64,000 bases of DNA from Tunicatimonas sp964551335 (GTDB lineage Bacteria > Bacteroidota > Bacteroidia > Cytophagales > Cyclobacteriaceae). The DNA lies in the NCBI GenBank assembly GCA_964551335.1, contig CAZKCO010000012.1, positions 62,001 to 126,000 on the forward strand, given 5' to 3'. The first letter of the stretch is position 1. Every line of letters starts with the position of its first letter. The translations under genes were made by a program, and so were the position numbers. The notes beneath the pieces are model-generated. The model had not been told where the DNA came from. It searched no databases and saw only the letters and a program-made list of their open reading frames with translations. Below, one piece after another: positions 1-9,281 of the stretch.

Positions 1-495
1 GAAACCCAACTAGACGTAGATCTGCGAGGAGTATGGCAATTTGCACTAGGCGACAACGCTGAATGGAAAGAGAGTGATGTTAAGGATAGTGAATGGGAAA
101 AAATTATGGTGCCTTATTTCTGGGAAGCCCAGGGATTTCATAACTACGACGGCTACGCCTGGTACCGAAAGACCTTTTTTCTCCCTCAAGACTATCCGGA
201 AGAAGACATGGTTTTGCTACTGGGTAAAATCGACGACTATGATCAAACCTTCGTCAATGGTGTCAAAGTCGGATCGACCGGCTATCAATCTAACGATCGT
301 ATTAACCTACGGGATGATGCCGCTTATCAGCAAGTACGTAACTATCCGGTACCGGCCAGTATCTTAAAACCCGGTGAATTTAATACCATCGCCATCAGGG
401 TTTACGATAAGTACGTAGACGGTGGTATCTACGAAGGCCCTATCGGATTAATCCGCCAGTTGAGGTACACACGATTTTGGAGAATTTCCAACTGA
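1..495 (+). CDS. C-terminal part of a sugar-binding/GH2-like or sialate O-acetylesterase-like enzyme (5' truncated by window)
   Basis: The frame is open from base 1 to a TGA at 493-495, giving about 164 residues of a protein that starts outside the window. The visible part has the layout of a galactose-binding jelly-roll domain of the glycoside hydrolase family 2 sugar-binding type: RGVWQF near the start, then WEKIMVPYFWEAQGF, DGYAWYRKTF, the LGKIDDYDQTFVNG stretch and GGIYEGPIGL at the end. This accessory domain is common at the C-terminus of Bacteroidota sialate O-acetylesterases and GH2-like enzymes and helps bind glycans. The catalytic part is not visible, so the enzyme class is open. The last dozen residues after the domain are unremarkable. 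The next gene is in the same direction but more than 250 bp away, so this gene probably ends its own transcript. Confidence 0.7.
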   Translation, partial: ETQLDVDLRGVWQFALGDNAEWKESDVKDSEWEKIMVPYFWEAQGFHNYDGYAWYRKTFFLPQDYPEEDMVLLLGKIDDYDQTFVNGVKVGSTGYQSNDRINLRDDAAYQQVRNYPVPASILKPGEFNTIAIRVYDKYVDGGIYEGPIGLIRQLRYTRFWRISN

Positions 496-762
496 TACAA
501 AAGATATTAAAGATCTATAACTCTGCTTTTCAATCATATTCACCGTTTTTACTTCACAATAGACCTAGTTACTGACTAATTACCTTCATTTTTTTTGAAC
601 TTTTACATAGCCTTCTACAATTAACATGATCTTATCGACAATTAGTAGATGCTTTTTACTAATAGAACTTCGTTGATTGAGTACTAACCAGGAGAATCAA
701 TTATTCTGAACAATGTGGTACAGAAGCAAGTTTTATCCAGGTCTCATGGATACCACATTATA

Positions 763-1833
763 ATGATTAGAACTTCATTCAGTAAGCCGCAATCTCTTTT
801 TTTTAAATCCCTTAAAGCGAAAGTTGATACTTATTTTACCGAGAACCAACTGCGTAAATCAGGTGAGCTTAAGTTATATTATAAATCAGTAATACTGGTT
901 TTAGTAGCATTCGCTCTGTATGTAACACTTGTCTTCTTCACCCCAAGTGCCTGGCTTTCTGTTTTATTATGCAGCCTGCTCGGAGTTGATCTGGCCCTTA
1001 TTGGTTTTAACATCATGCACGAGGGAGGCCACCAAAGTTTTTCACGACATTCTTGGTTGAATAAAACATCAGCCTATTTTTTTAATGCCTTGGGAGCAAG
1101 TTCACAATTTTGGAAGATCAAACACAACATCAATCATCATACTTATACCAACATTGAAGGAATGGATTCGGATATTGATCTCAGGCCTCTTATGAGGCTC
1201 CATGAGGATCAACCCAGATTCTGGTACCATCGCTATCAGCACCTATACTGGGTGTTTTTGTATGGCACCACTTATTTAGCCTGGATTTTTTACTACGATT
1301 TTCAAAAGTATTTTCAAGGATGGATCTCAGATGGTTCTGGCCCCAAACAGAGTAAACAAAAGGAACACTTTATTTTCTGGCTCACCAAGATATTATTCCT
1401 AACAGTTTATCTAATACTACCCATATGGATGGTAGGGATAGTTCCGGGATTACTAGGGTTCACAATTGTATCCTTCGTTTTCGGCCTATTTATTAGCGTT
1501 GTATTTCAATTAGCCCACGTTGTTGAATTCACTGATTTCCCAACCCCTAATCAAGAAACAAATAAAATTGATCGAGAATGGGCGCTTCATCAGATAGCTA
1601 CCACTGCTAATTTCGCCACTAACAACAAAGTAATTGGTTGGCTTTTGGGTGGTTTAAACTTCCAGGTAGAACATCATTTATTTCCAAGAATAAGCCATGT
1701 TCATTATCCACAGATTAATCAACTGGTGATAGAAACCTGTAAAGAATTCGACATTATCTATAATGAGTACCCATCATTTTTCAAAGCACTGTATTCTCAT
1801 CTACTCCACCTTAAAGCATTAGGAAGAGGATGA
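763..1833 (+). CDS. membrane fatty acid desaturase (acyl-CoA/acyl-lipid type)
   Basis: The product is a di-iron integral-membrane desaturase that would introduce a double bond into acyl chains of membrane lipids. From the ATG at 763 it has 356 residues. All three histidine boxes are present: HEGGH (86-90), HNINHH (120-125) and QVEHH (301-305). The third box, with Gln first and followed by LFPRISH, is the form seen in front-end-type and related desaturases. Hydrophobic stretches lie at about 43-83 and 210-260. A GTG 48 bp upstream (715) is in frame, but the extra 16 residues are polar and unlike the family N-terminus, so the ATG is preferred. The gene stands alone, downstream of an AT-rich gap with no clear promoter. 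Regioselectivity cannot be judged from sequence alone. Confidence 0.85.
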   Translation: MIRTSFSKPQSLFFKSLKAKVDTYFTENQLRKSGELKLYYKSVILVLVAFALYVTLVFFTPSAWLSVLLCSLLGVDLALIGFNIMHEGGHQSFSRHSWLNKTSAYFFNALGASSQFWKIKHNINHHTYTNIEGMDSDIDLRPLMRLHEDQPRFWYHRYQHLYWVFLYGTTYLAWIFYYDFQKYFQGWISDGSGPKQSKQKEHFIFWLTKILFLTVYLILPIWMVGIVPGLLGFTIVSFVFGLFISVVFQLAHVVEFTDFPTPNQETNKIDREWALHQIATTANFATNNKVIGWLLGGLNFQVEHHLFPRISHVHYPQINQLVIETCKEFDIIYNEYPSFFKALYSHLLHLKALGRG

Positions 1834-1870
1834 TCTATGGTTGTTGGCATCTATTTTTTGATTTTGATCT

Positions 1871-3430
1871 CTATTCTTCCAGCACCTGTTGGTTCTTGAT
1901 TAATATGAGCGCTGCCAGAGCCGAAAACCAGGCCAACCCGGCGCTGATGTACATAATCTGATTAAACATAGATATGAACGCCTGTTCATACGCTTGTTTT
2001 ATTTTCATTCGGTCTCTTTCGGGTACACTGGGCGGAACTTGGGCATCGCCTAAATTAGCCGACTGTTGAAGTATAGCTTGCTTAGTATCTTTTTTAACAT
2101 CCATTGAGCTAATTGAAGAAAGCAGCGAATTTGTAAACATTATTACCGCCAGGGCTCCGATGACTGCATTGGCAAAGACATTGGCGGTTCGGGTCATGGA
2201 GTTATTAATACCCGAAGCAATACCCGAGCGTCCATCCTCTACGGAAGCCATCACGGTGGTAGTCAGTGGCACTACCGTAAAAGTCATACCGAGTCCAAAG
2301 ATAAGAATGCCCGGGAAGTAGGTGAACCAGAAATCACTGGGTCCTTGGGTTAAACCTACTTCAGAAAACCAATAAAAACCGAATCCGGCTAAAGCAGCCC
2401 CACCCACTAATAGCCAGCGAGGTCCGTAGCGATCCACCAGCCCACCTACCCAACGAGCCATCGTAGCCATCAAAAAAGTGAAAGGTAGCATCGTCAGGCC
2501 GGCCTGCACTTGCCGGTAGCCCTGTATCTGAATAAGGTTAAGTGATAGAAACAGCATCGCAACCGCCAGACCAGCGTACAATAGAAAAGTTAACAGATTA
2601 GCACCGGTGAAAGTCAGGTTTTGAAACAATTTCAAGGGAACCATAGGGTTGGCAGTTCTTTGCTCAATTTGCACGAACAGTACCATCAGAATTGTCCCAG
2701 CGATTAATGAACTAAAGACTTGCCAGTGGGTCCAGCCTAGCTCGGGAATTTCCAGAAAACCGTAGGTAAGTAGGGCTAAGCCTGAAGCTAAAGAGATTGC
2801 TCCGCCATAATCTAACTGATGATCAATACTATCGTCCCTACTTTCCGGCACCCTATAGTGCAAAACCAGCAATGAGGCTATCCCGATGGGAATATTAATA
2901 TAAAAAATAGCCCGCCACAGACCTGCATCACCCAATGCTCCCCCTAAGATTGGGCCACCCACTGTCACTAAAGTCGTCACTGCTGACCAGGTGCCGATGG
3001 CTTTTCCTTTTTCTTTCTTATGAAAAGTAGCTGAAATAATGGATAAGCTACCGGGTATCATGAGCGCCCCACCGATCCCCTGCACCGCCCTAGTTCCAAT
3101 GAGCCAATCTACCGAAGGTGACAATCCGCAGCCAACTGAAGCCGTAATAAAAATCGCAATGCCTACCATAAAAACCTTCTTACGCCCCAGCTTATCGCCT
3201 AAAGAACCGCCTACTAAGATTAATGAGGCCAGCATCAGCAGGTAGGCATTTAGAATCCAGAAAATATCCGTACCAGTTGCCTGTAGATCATTTTGGAGAG
3301 ACGGAAGAATAACATTTAAAGCTGTAGAATCAATAAAGGCCATACTGGAGGCCAGAATGGTAGACGCCAGTATCCACTTCCCGGTCATAGAACTAAGTGT
3401 GATTGGCTGAGGCGAAGTTTCGGGCAGCAT
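1871..3430 (-). CDS. MFS transporter, DHA2 (EmrB/QacA) family drug:H+ antiporter
   Basis: This 519-residue inner-membrane exporter has the length and hydrophobicity pattern of 14-helix DHA2 transporters. The family motif A appears as GDKLGRKK after the second helix, and motif C as GGPILGGALG in helix 5. The N-terminal half contains FIDSTALNVILPSLQ, the D1 motif of the EmrB/QacA group. Substrates are likely hydrophobic drugs or detergents, but cannot be inferred more exactly. The gene is divergent from the Cys-rich orphan at 3531, and the 100 bp between them holds a perfect 10-bp inverted repeat plus a motif shared with the TetR/RND efflux promoter at 49.47 kb. That suggests regulation by a TetR-type repressor (inference). 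Confidence 0.92.
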   Translation of the reverse strand: MLPETSPQPITLSSMTGKWILASTILASSMAFIDSTALNVILPSLQNDLQATGTDIFWILNAYLLMLASLILVGGSLGDKLGRKKVFMVGIAIFITASVGCGLSPSVDWLIGTRAVQGIGGALMIPGSLSIISATFHKKEKGKAIGTWSAVTTLVTVGGPILGGALGDAGLWRAIFYINIPIGIASLLVLHYRVPESRDDSIDHQLDYGGAISLASGLALLTYGFLEIPELGWTHWQVFSSLIAGTILMVLFVQIEQRTANPMVPLKLFQNLTFTGANLLTFLLYAGLAVAMLFLSLNLIQIQGYRQVQAGLTMLPFTFLMATMARWVGGLVDRYGPRWLLVGGAALAGFGFYWFSEVGLTQGPSDFWFTYFPGILIFGLGMTFTVVPLTTTVMASVEDGRSGIASGINNSMTRTANVFANAVIGALAVIMFTNSLLSSISSMDVKKDTKQAILQQSANLGDAQVPPSVPERDRMKIKQAYEQAFISMFNQIMYISAGLAWFSALAALILIKNQQVLEE

Positions 3431-3469
3431 ACACTGAATATTTAGCGAAAATTTTTGATCAGACTTTGT

Positions 3470-3510
3470 AATTAACTCAATAAATAGTATATCGTTATCG
3501 TGAGTTAATT
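3470..3510. promoter_or_regulatory. operator-like inverted repeat in the divergent MFS/orphan promoter region
   Basis: Perfect 10-bp arms AATTAACTCA (3470-3479) and TGAGTTAATT (3501-3510) are separated by 21 bp. The spacer and the right arm contain TATCGTTATCGTGAGTT (3490-3506), a tandem TATCGT repeat that recurs with one mismatch at 49472-49488 in front of the TetR gene of the RND efflux operon. Location between divergent genes and dyad symmetry fit a repressor site. No regulator is proven. Confidence 0.5.
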
Positions 3511-3530
3511 CTAGTAGATTGAAGAGCCGT

Positions 3531-4145
3531 ATGGAGGAACAAGAACCGCATTGGGAGCGTTATTTTACCCCGGAATATACTGACATTCCAACCATTTTCT
3601 ACTCCCACACAACTCAGTCACCGTTTGAGAACTGTATATCCTGCAACCGACCGTTGCAGGCCCCTAATACTCAGTACCTGGTTGAGAAAGCCTTCCGACA
3701 ATACCGGGGTGAGTTTTCGACCACCGACGTAATATTTGAATACGCCATGTGCCTGTCCTGCGCCGAATTGATGCGCCGGGAACTATCTCTTTCTTCTTTG
3801 TCACGAATACAGGAGTTTTTTGACCAAAGAGTTGATCTGCACGGACGCCGCGAAGAATTGCTGCAAGATGAAGCGGTGAATCCTGAGCACTGGTTGCAAA
3901 GATGCCTGATTACCGGAGAAGACTTAACAAACCTTGACGAATACCAAATTTACGGTCATTTCGTAGGTAATCAATGTGTGTATTCTTTTATGCCCTATAT
4001 GATTGGTGGACCCGCAGTTGATGAAATGACTGAGCTACTTTCCGAAAAAACCTTGGGAGAAATTGATCGCTTCATAGATGAGAACTTCGGCTTGCCTCCC
4101 GAGCTAAAGAAGCCTATTAAAGATAATCCTCTTATCTTTATCTGA
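3531..4145 (+). CDS. uncharacterised protein with two CxxC motifs
   Basis: I do not recognise this 204-residue protein. It is soluble (no signal peptide or membrane helix), acidic, and has two CxxC pairs, CISC near residue 34 and CLSC near residue 75, followed by single cysteines near 125 and 146. The paired knuckles suggest a structural zinc site. The C-terminal half is mostly helical with a run of acidic residues (MTELLSEKTLGEIDRFIDENF). A TTG 12 bp upstream is in frame; the ATG at 3531 was preferred. The gene is divergent from the MFS exporter and shares its operator region, so it may be co-regulated with drug export. No function is proposed. Confidence 0.75.
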   Translation: MEEQEPHWERYFTPEYTDIPTIFYSHTTQSPFENCISCNRPLQAPNTQYLVEKAFRQYRGEFSTTDVIFEYAMCLSCAELMRRELSLSSLSRIQEFFDQRVDLHGRREELLQDEAVNPEHWLQRCLITGEDLTNLDEYQIYGHFVGNQCVYSFMPYMIGGPAVDEMTELLSEKTLGEIDRFIDENFGLPPELKKPIKDNPLIFI

Positions 4146-4243
4146 GCAGCAGTTGAAATGCACCTTTGGAAAGCGAGCAACTTGATCTGCTTGGGCAAAT
4201 ATGGTAATTTGATCTTTTAATGTTACTACTACCAACCTAGGCT

Positions 4244-7200
4244 ATGCACCAACGCCATACTCTCATTTTTTTGTTATTACTCAGTCTGTTGCTTGGCTTT
4301 ACCCAGGATGTTCAGTCGCAATTAGCTACTATTCGGGAAGAAACCAAAACAATAAAAACGTATCCATTTTCCGATCCTGACCCGGTTGCAATCCTGGCCA
4401 GTAATCCGAAAATTTACCCCTATCATCAGTTTCTCGGTTACAGTCTGGAGGGGTATGACCAAGACTGGAAGGTAGTTGTCTTGGAAAATGAATACATCCA
4501 GGTATTTGTGCTACCTGAGTCGGGTGGAAAGGTATGGGGAGCGATCGAGAAGTCTACCGGAAAAGAATTTATTTACCGGAATGAAGTGATGAAGTTTCGT
4601 AATATTGCTATGCGGGGTCCCTGGACATCGGGTGGTATTGAGTTTAACTTCGGCATTATTGGCCACGCTCCCACTACGGCTACCCCGGTAGATTATCACA
4701 TTAAAGAACACGAGGACGGCAGCGTTTCCTGTACGGTAGGGGCAATGGATTTAACCTCTCGCACCCAGTGGCGCGTACAGATTATCCTTCCTCCCGATAA
4801 GGCCTATTTTAAAACTCAAAGTACCTGGTACAACCCTACCCCTCAGCATCAAGCCTACTATAATTGGATGACTGCCGCCGCCCGAGCGTCGGATGATCTG
4901 GAGTTTTTTTATCCGGGCGATGCCTATCTTGGTCATCCGGGCGATCTGTATCCCTGGCCCATGGATGCGCAAGGCAGGGAGCTATCCTTCTACCGAAACA
5001 ATAATTTCGGAGGAAGCAAATCCTACCACGTAGTAGGAAACTACCACAACTACTTCGGGGGCTATTGGCACGACAAAAACTTTGGCTTCGGGCACTGGTC
5101 CCGCTACGATGATATGCCGGGGCAAAAGCTTTGGATATGGGCCTTATCGCGCTCGGGTGGCATTTGGGAGGACTTACTAACTGATACTGATGGTCAATAT
5201 ATTGAATTTCAGGCCGGTAGGTTATTGACTCAATACTCTTATTCCAATCAGCGAAACCCGATTACAGAAGTAGCTTTTGGCCCCTATGTTACCGACCAAT
5301 GGGAAGAACTCTGGTTCCCGATTAAAGAACTGGAAGGAGTAAGTGGGGTGTCGGTTGAAGGAGTTATTTCGGTTGAGAAAGAATCAGACGTGGTTACCAT
5401 CAGCTTCAATGCTTTTGGCGAGATAAACGACACTTTGGTAGTTACAGGAAATGATAATGAGGTTCTCCACGAGCAAGCAGTAACCATGAAACCAATGGAT
5501 GTTTTCAATGCCACATTCAGTCTGCCATCGGCTAATCAGCCTTATCAGATTCTATTCCGCCAGAAAGGCAAAGTTTATCAGTCTAACGAATACGAATCAA
5601 AGCAACTGAGTCGGCCGTTTAGCGACAGTAGTCAGATCGAGATGACTGATGCTCAGCAGCTTTACTACCAGGGCTATCAGCTATTCAACAACCGGAATTA
5701 TGAACAGGCTGAATCAAAGCTTCGAAAAGCGCTGGAACTTGCTCCCGCTTATCAATCGGCCCGAATCACCTTAGCCGAGTTGCTCTACCGAAATGCTGAG
5801 TACCAAACGGCGCTAGATGAAATCTACCTGGCCCTTGAAACCAATGCCTACGATGCTCAGGCTAATTATGTAGCTGCCAACATTTTTAGTGCTCTTGATC
5901 AATCGACTAATGCCCTGGAAGCCTTTGGCTGGGCTGCCCGGTCAATGGAATACCGGTCGGCTGCTTATACCCAAATGGGAGAAATCTATTTAAAGTCAGG
6001 CGACTACCAGGAAGCCGAGCACTATAGCCAACGGGCCCTGGATTTTAACCGATACAACGTGCCTGCGTTACAGAACCTGGCCATTATTTATCGTAAAACC
6101 CACCAATCTGAACAAGCTGAAAAAATACTGGCCGAACTTCTTGCGCTTGATCCGCTAAATCACTTTGCCCGATTTGAGCGTTATCTGGCTAATCCAACTC
6201 CAGAAAATCTACAAAAATACCAGTCTCAAATCACGAATGAATTTCCGGTACAAAGCCATCTGGAAATTGGGATAAAGTATCATCATTTAAACCGACCCGA
6301 TGATGCACTGGCAGTACTTAATCAGGCACCTGATCACCCCCTGGTAGAAATTTGGAAAGCCTACCTAACGCAAGATAACGCTGGCTCCAGCAGCGAGTAT
6401 TTAGCCCAAGCGCTCGCCCTTTCTCCCGAATTTGTGTTTCCCTATCGTCCTGAGACGTTAGAAGTACTGAAATGGGCGGCAGATCAGCAGAACCACTGGA
6501 AATTACACTATTATCTGGGACTTAATTTATGGGCACTTAATCAGTTTGATGCGGCCGCCTACCAGTTTACTGCCGCCGGAAAACAGCCTGAGTTTGCTCC
6601 CTTCTACCTAAGCCGAGCTGAACTGCAGAAAAAAATTGGCAATACAAATGGGCAAGCCGATATGGAGCGGGCTATTGATTTGGGGAATGAACAATGGACA
6701 ATCTGGCACCAGTATTTACAGTTTCTTAATCGGCAAACAGATGCTCAGAAAGCACTACAAATGGCTAAAGTAGCCCGGGAGAAGTTTCCGGATAGCTACG
6801 TGATTGGGATGGACTACGCTCAGGCGCTATTTAATGCCCAAGAATATCAGCAATGTATTTCTGTATTGAATGATTTGCAAATTCTGCCTTACGAAGGCGC
6901 ATCCGAAGGACGGTTGATTTACGAACAAGCGCACTTGTATTTAGCCCTCCGGCAGATTCAAGAAAATAGGTATGATGATGCAATAAACACAATAACTAAT
7001 TCCCTGGAATGGCCGGAAAATTTAGGAGTGGGCAAACCTTACAATCCTGATATAACTACGCAAAACTACCTGCTAGCCTACTGCCACGAACAACAGGGAA
7101 AAGGCAAACTGGCTCAAGAGCAATTGCAAACGATAGTGGCAACCAACGCGTTTCAACCCGATGAAATCTCACCTCAAACGCTTCTGGTTCTTTCTTCTTT

Positions 7201-7390
7201 ACAAAATCTTGGAAAAGATGATGAACTTCAAGAAGCTATACATAAACTGACAGAAATGGACTCTCCTACTGCTCAATGGATTTTGGCAGTTTGGCAAGAC
7301 CAATCTATTCCAGAAGTTCAGGAATCTAATTCCTTAAGTCGCTACCGATTGATAAAAGAAATACACCAAACCTTAGCGCTAAAGCCTTGA
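4244..7390 (+). CDS. DUF5107 domain protein with TPR repeats, secreted
   Basis: The 1048-residue protein begins with a signal peptide (MHQRHTLIFLLLLSLLLGF, probable cleavage after DVQSQ). Residues of about 30-400 match the DUF5107 family, a galactose-mutarotase-like beta fold with features such as ESGGKVWGAIEKSTGKEFIYRNEVMKF split over a long sheet, RGPWTSGGIEFNFG and PGDAYLGHPGD. A beta-sandwich linker follows to about 465. From about 470 to the C-terminus it is helical with tetratricopeptide-like units (for example LYYQGYQLFNNRNYEQAESK, and AYTQMGEIYLKSGDYQEAEH). DUF5107-TPR proteins occur next to glycan-processing genes in Bacteroidota, but no activity is established, so a carbohydrate-related role in the periplasm is an inference from the fold and the enolase-superfamily neighbour. 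Confidence 0.85.
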   Translation: MHQRHTLIFLLLLSLLLGFTQDVQSQLATIREETKTIKTYPFSDPDPVAILASNPKIYPYHQFLGYSLEGYDQDWKVVVLENEYIQVFVLPESGGKVWGAIEKSTGKEFIYRNEVMKFRNIAMRGPWTSGGIEFNFGIIGHAPTTATPVDYHIKEHEDGSVSCTVGAMDLTSRTQWRVQIILPPDKAYFKTQSTWYNPTPQHQAYYNWMTAAARASDDLEFFYPGDAYLGHPGDLYPWPMDAQGRELSFYRNNNFGGSKSYHVVGNYHNYFGGYWHDKNFGFGHWSRYDDMPGQKLWIWALSRSGGIWEDLLTDTDGQYIEFQAGRLLTQYSYSNQRNPITEVAFGPYVTDQWEELWFPIKELEGVSGVSVEGVISVEKESDVVTISFNAFGEINDTLVVTGNDNEVLHEQAVTMKPMDVFNATFSLPSANQPYQILFRQKGKVYQSNEYESKQLSRPFSDSSQIEMTDAQQLYYQGYQLFNNRNYEQAESKLRKALELAPAYQSARITLAELLYRNAEYQTALDEIYLALETNAYDAQANYVAANIFSALDQSTNALEAFGWAARSMEYRSAAYTQMGEIYLKSGDYQEAEHYSQRALDFNRYNVPALQNLAIIYRKTHQSEQAEKILAELLALDPLNHFARFERYLANPTPENLQKYQSQITNEFPVQSHLEIGIKYHHLNRPDDALAVLNQAPDHPLVEIWKAYLTQDNAGSSSEYLAQALALSPEFVFPYRPETLEVLKWAADQQNHWKLHYYLGLNLWALNQFDAAAYQFTAAGKQPEFAPFYLSRAELQKKIGNTNGQADMERAIDLGNEQWTIWHQYLQFLNRQTDAQKALQMAKVAREKFPDSYVIGMDYAQALFNAQEYQQCISVLNDLQILPYEGASEGRLIYEQAHLYLALRQIQENRYDDAINTITNSLEWPENLGVGKPYNPDITTQNYLLAYCHEQQGKGKLAQEQLQTIVATNAFQPDEISPQTLLVLSSLQNLGKDDELQEAIHKLTEMDSPTAQWILAVWQDQSIPEVQESNSLSRYRLIKEIHQTLALKP

Positions 7391-7440
7391 CGGAAGTACT
7401 CGTAGGGTAATTGAATTGCTTAGAAGTTGATCTGACTCTG

Positions 7441-7745
7441 GAAATTATGGCCAATAGTTTCCGAATTTCTCAGAGCACTAATCTAAGTGGCTACGATTAC
7501 CGCCAAGACAATATCAGAATGCTAGCGTTAACGCTTATTGGTGTGAATATAGCTTCCTCATTGGGCGAAGGAATCGTCTACCGGGCTTATCTAATCAATC
7601 GAGTTTCTCAACTTACTTCCAACAAGAAGGTCGGGCATGTTTTTGCAGTAATTCTCAGCTTTGGATATTAGTGCTGGCTCACGCGTATATGGATACCATA
7701 CTGATGATACAACTCTACCTGGACAGCAACCAAAGCCTACTCTGA
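7441..7745 (+). pseudogene. decayed CPBP-family intramembrane metalloprotease
   Basis: Frame 1 from about 7447 to the stop at 7669-7671 reads like the core of a CPBP (CAAX protease/bacteriocin-processing) membrane protease, ending in SSLGEGIVYRAYLINRVSQL. In intact members this motif is usually GEExxxRGYLLNRL; here the second glutamate is Gly. The frame then stops after ILSFGY. Shifting frame, bases 7659-7745 encode LWILVLAHAYMDTILMIQLYL and a stop, which matches the C-terminal HxxxDT helix of the same family. The helices normally lying between these two parts (with the FGxxH motif, about 35 residues) and the N-terminal helices are missing. I therefore read this as a pseudogene with an internal deletion and frameshift. 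It lies in the gap between the DUF5107 gene and the enolase-family gene. Confidence 0.65.
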
Positions 7746-7820
7746 AATCTAACGCGCTCAACTGCCAATGAGTGATCGGAGTTAACTATATTCGTACTGG
7801 ATACTATCAATAACTAAGTA

Positions 7821-9080
7821 ATGAGTACTCCCCGACGCAATTTTCTAAAAACCGGTATGGCAGCCGGACTAGGCACTACTATTTTACCTTCTTCCCAATC
7901 TGCGGATCGAGCAGTTTCGCCACCTAATTACGATACGTTAGACGCAGCACTTCAGCAACCGGTACTGAAACGGGAACTCTTCACCAGTCCGGTGATCATA
8001 GAAAGTTGTGATCTACTGAATTACGAAGGTAATTATATGATCCGGGTCTGCTCAACCAAGGGCGCTGTAGGCTATTGTGTTGGACACAACATTCGGATGC
8101 CCCACCTCTACCCTATCCAGCTTACCCTGGTGAATCCTTATTTTGTGGGAAAAGATGCCCGGGATCTAGATCAACTTATCGAGGGGGTATTCATGTACAA
8201 AAACAACTACAAGTACCAGGGCTATACACTCTGGATACCGGTAGCCACCGTGGAGATGGCAATTTTGGATATGTTGGGACGAATTGCTCAAAAAAGTATG
8301 GGCCAGTTAATTGGCGACATTCATAATACCGAAATAGCAATTTACCGAGCCAACAATAACCGGGGCCTCACTGCCGAAGCGAGCATTGAGCGGATTAAAC
8401 AATTACAGGCTGAAACTGGTGCAAAAGCCGTGAAGTTTAAGGTGGGTGGCCGAAGAAGCAACCCCGAAGTACCGGAAGGTCGCACCGAACGACTGATACC
8501 CATGATGCGGGAAGCCTTCGGTGACGAAATGACTATTTACGCTGACTGTAATGGTAGCTACAGTGCACCGGAAGCTATCCGCATCGGTAAGATGCTGCAA
8601 GAGCACCGGATTGATCTGTTTGAGCAACCCGTACCTACTGATTGGTACGAAGACTGGAAACTAACTGCCGATGCCCTGGAGATACCGATCGCCTCGGGAG
8701 GTGGAGAAGTTAGCCTACGTAATTTTCGCTGGCTGATTGGTAACGAGGCCGTACAAATGGTACAGCAAGACCTGTTTTACTTTGGAGGGATGATTCGTTG
8801 TATGAAAGTGGCCCGGATGGCCGCGGCTAAGGGCTACCCCTGCGTACCCCACATCTCCGGTACCGGCCTGGGCTACATTTATATGATGCAGTTTGTATCG
8901 GCCCTACCGAATGCCGGGCCTTACCACGAATTTAAAGGCGTGAGTACTGAAGTTCCGTTCGAGTGTAAAACCTCTTCCCTTAAACCGGAAAATGGCATCT
9001 TGCATCTGCCCAGCGGAATTGGCAGCGGAGTAGAAATTGATCCGGATTTTATTGCCAAGCACCAGATCCTGAAAGCTTAA
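7821..9080 (+). CDS. mandelate racemase/muconate lactonizing enzyme (enolase superfamily) protein
   Basis: This 419-residue enzyme carries a Tat-like leader (RRNFLKTGMAAGLG), so it is probably exported folded. The enolase-superfamily barrel is complete: the KFKVGG lysine motif, YADCNGSY (first metal Asp), LFEQPVP (Glu), ASGGGEVS (Glu) and a later VPHISGTGLG stretch with a conserved His. Members abstract the proton alpha to a carboxylate; many act as sugar-acid dehydratases or epimerases. The substrate cannot be assigned, but the nearby DUF5107 protein and the sugar-acid genes elsewhere in the window make an acid sugar a reasonable guess. The ATG at 7821 gives a complete leader. It follows a pseudogene and ends 217 bp before an accessory patch. 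Confidence 0.85.
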   Translation: MSTPRRNFLKTGMAAGLGTTILPSSQSADRAVSPPNYDTLDAALQQPVLKRELFTSPVIIESCDLLNYEGNYMIRVCSTKGAVGYCVGHNIRMPHLYPIQLTLVNPYFVGKDARDLDQLIEGVFMYKNNYKYQGYTLWIPVATVEMAILDMLGRIAQKSMGQLIGDIHNTEIAIYRANNNRGLTAEASIERIKQLQAETGAKAVKFKVGGRRSNPEVPEGRTERLIPMMREAFGDEMTIYADCNGSYSAPEAIRIGKMLQEHRIDLFEQPVPTDWYEDWKLTADALEIPIASGGGEVSLRNFRWLIGNEAVQMVQQDLFYFGGMIRCMKVARMAAAKGYPCVPHISGTGLGYIYMMQFVSALPNAGPYHEFKGVSTEVPFECKTSSLKPENGILHLPSGIGSGVEIDPDFIAKHQILKA

Positions 9081-9238
9081 ATGGGGTATCCATTGACAAA
9101 TGACTGTAAACGACTACAAATATTTAAAGCGAATTGAAAGTAACAGCATCAAGTTTTATTAAAAAAGTTATGAAAAAGATTGTTTTCATCGTGCTTTTTC
9201 CCATAAACCAACTAAAATTGCTTTTGACATAGAAGAAA

Positions 9239-9260
9239 TAACGGAGACTAGTCTCCGTTA
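9239..9260. repeat. perfect 22-bp palindrome
   Basis: TAACGGAGACT at 9239-9249 is followed directly by its exact reverse complement at 9250-9260. It sits 38 bp before the AT-rich orphan gene and just outside the left flanking repeat of the cassette. The frame of the orphan gene is open across it (reading ITETSLRY) back to about 9160 without a start codon, so it may be a remnant of coding sequence, a REP-like element or a regulator site. Confidence 0.7.
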
Positions 9261-9264
9261 CACA

Positions 9265-9281
9265 GTTGTTGCCAGTAATAC
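9265..9281. repeat. left inverted repeat of the orphan-gene cassette
   Basis: GTTGTTGCCAGTAATAC here matches the reverse complement of 10310-10326 at 16 of 17 positions, including an unbroken run of 13. The two copies enclose one AT-rich gene, which is the layout expected for a mobile gene cassette. It does not fit the integron attC core consensus GTTRRRY. Confidence 0.6.
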
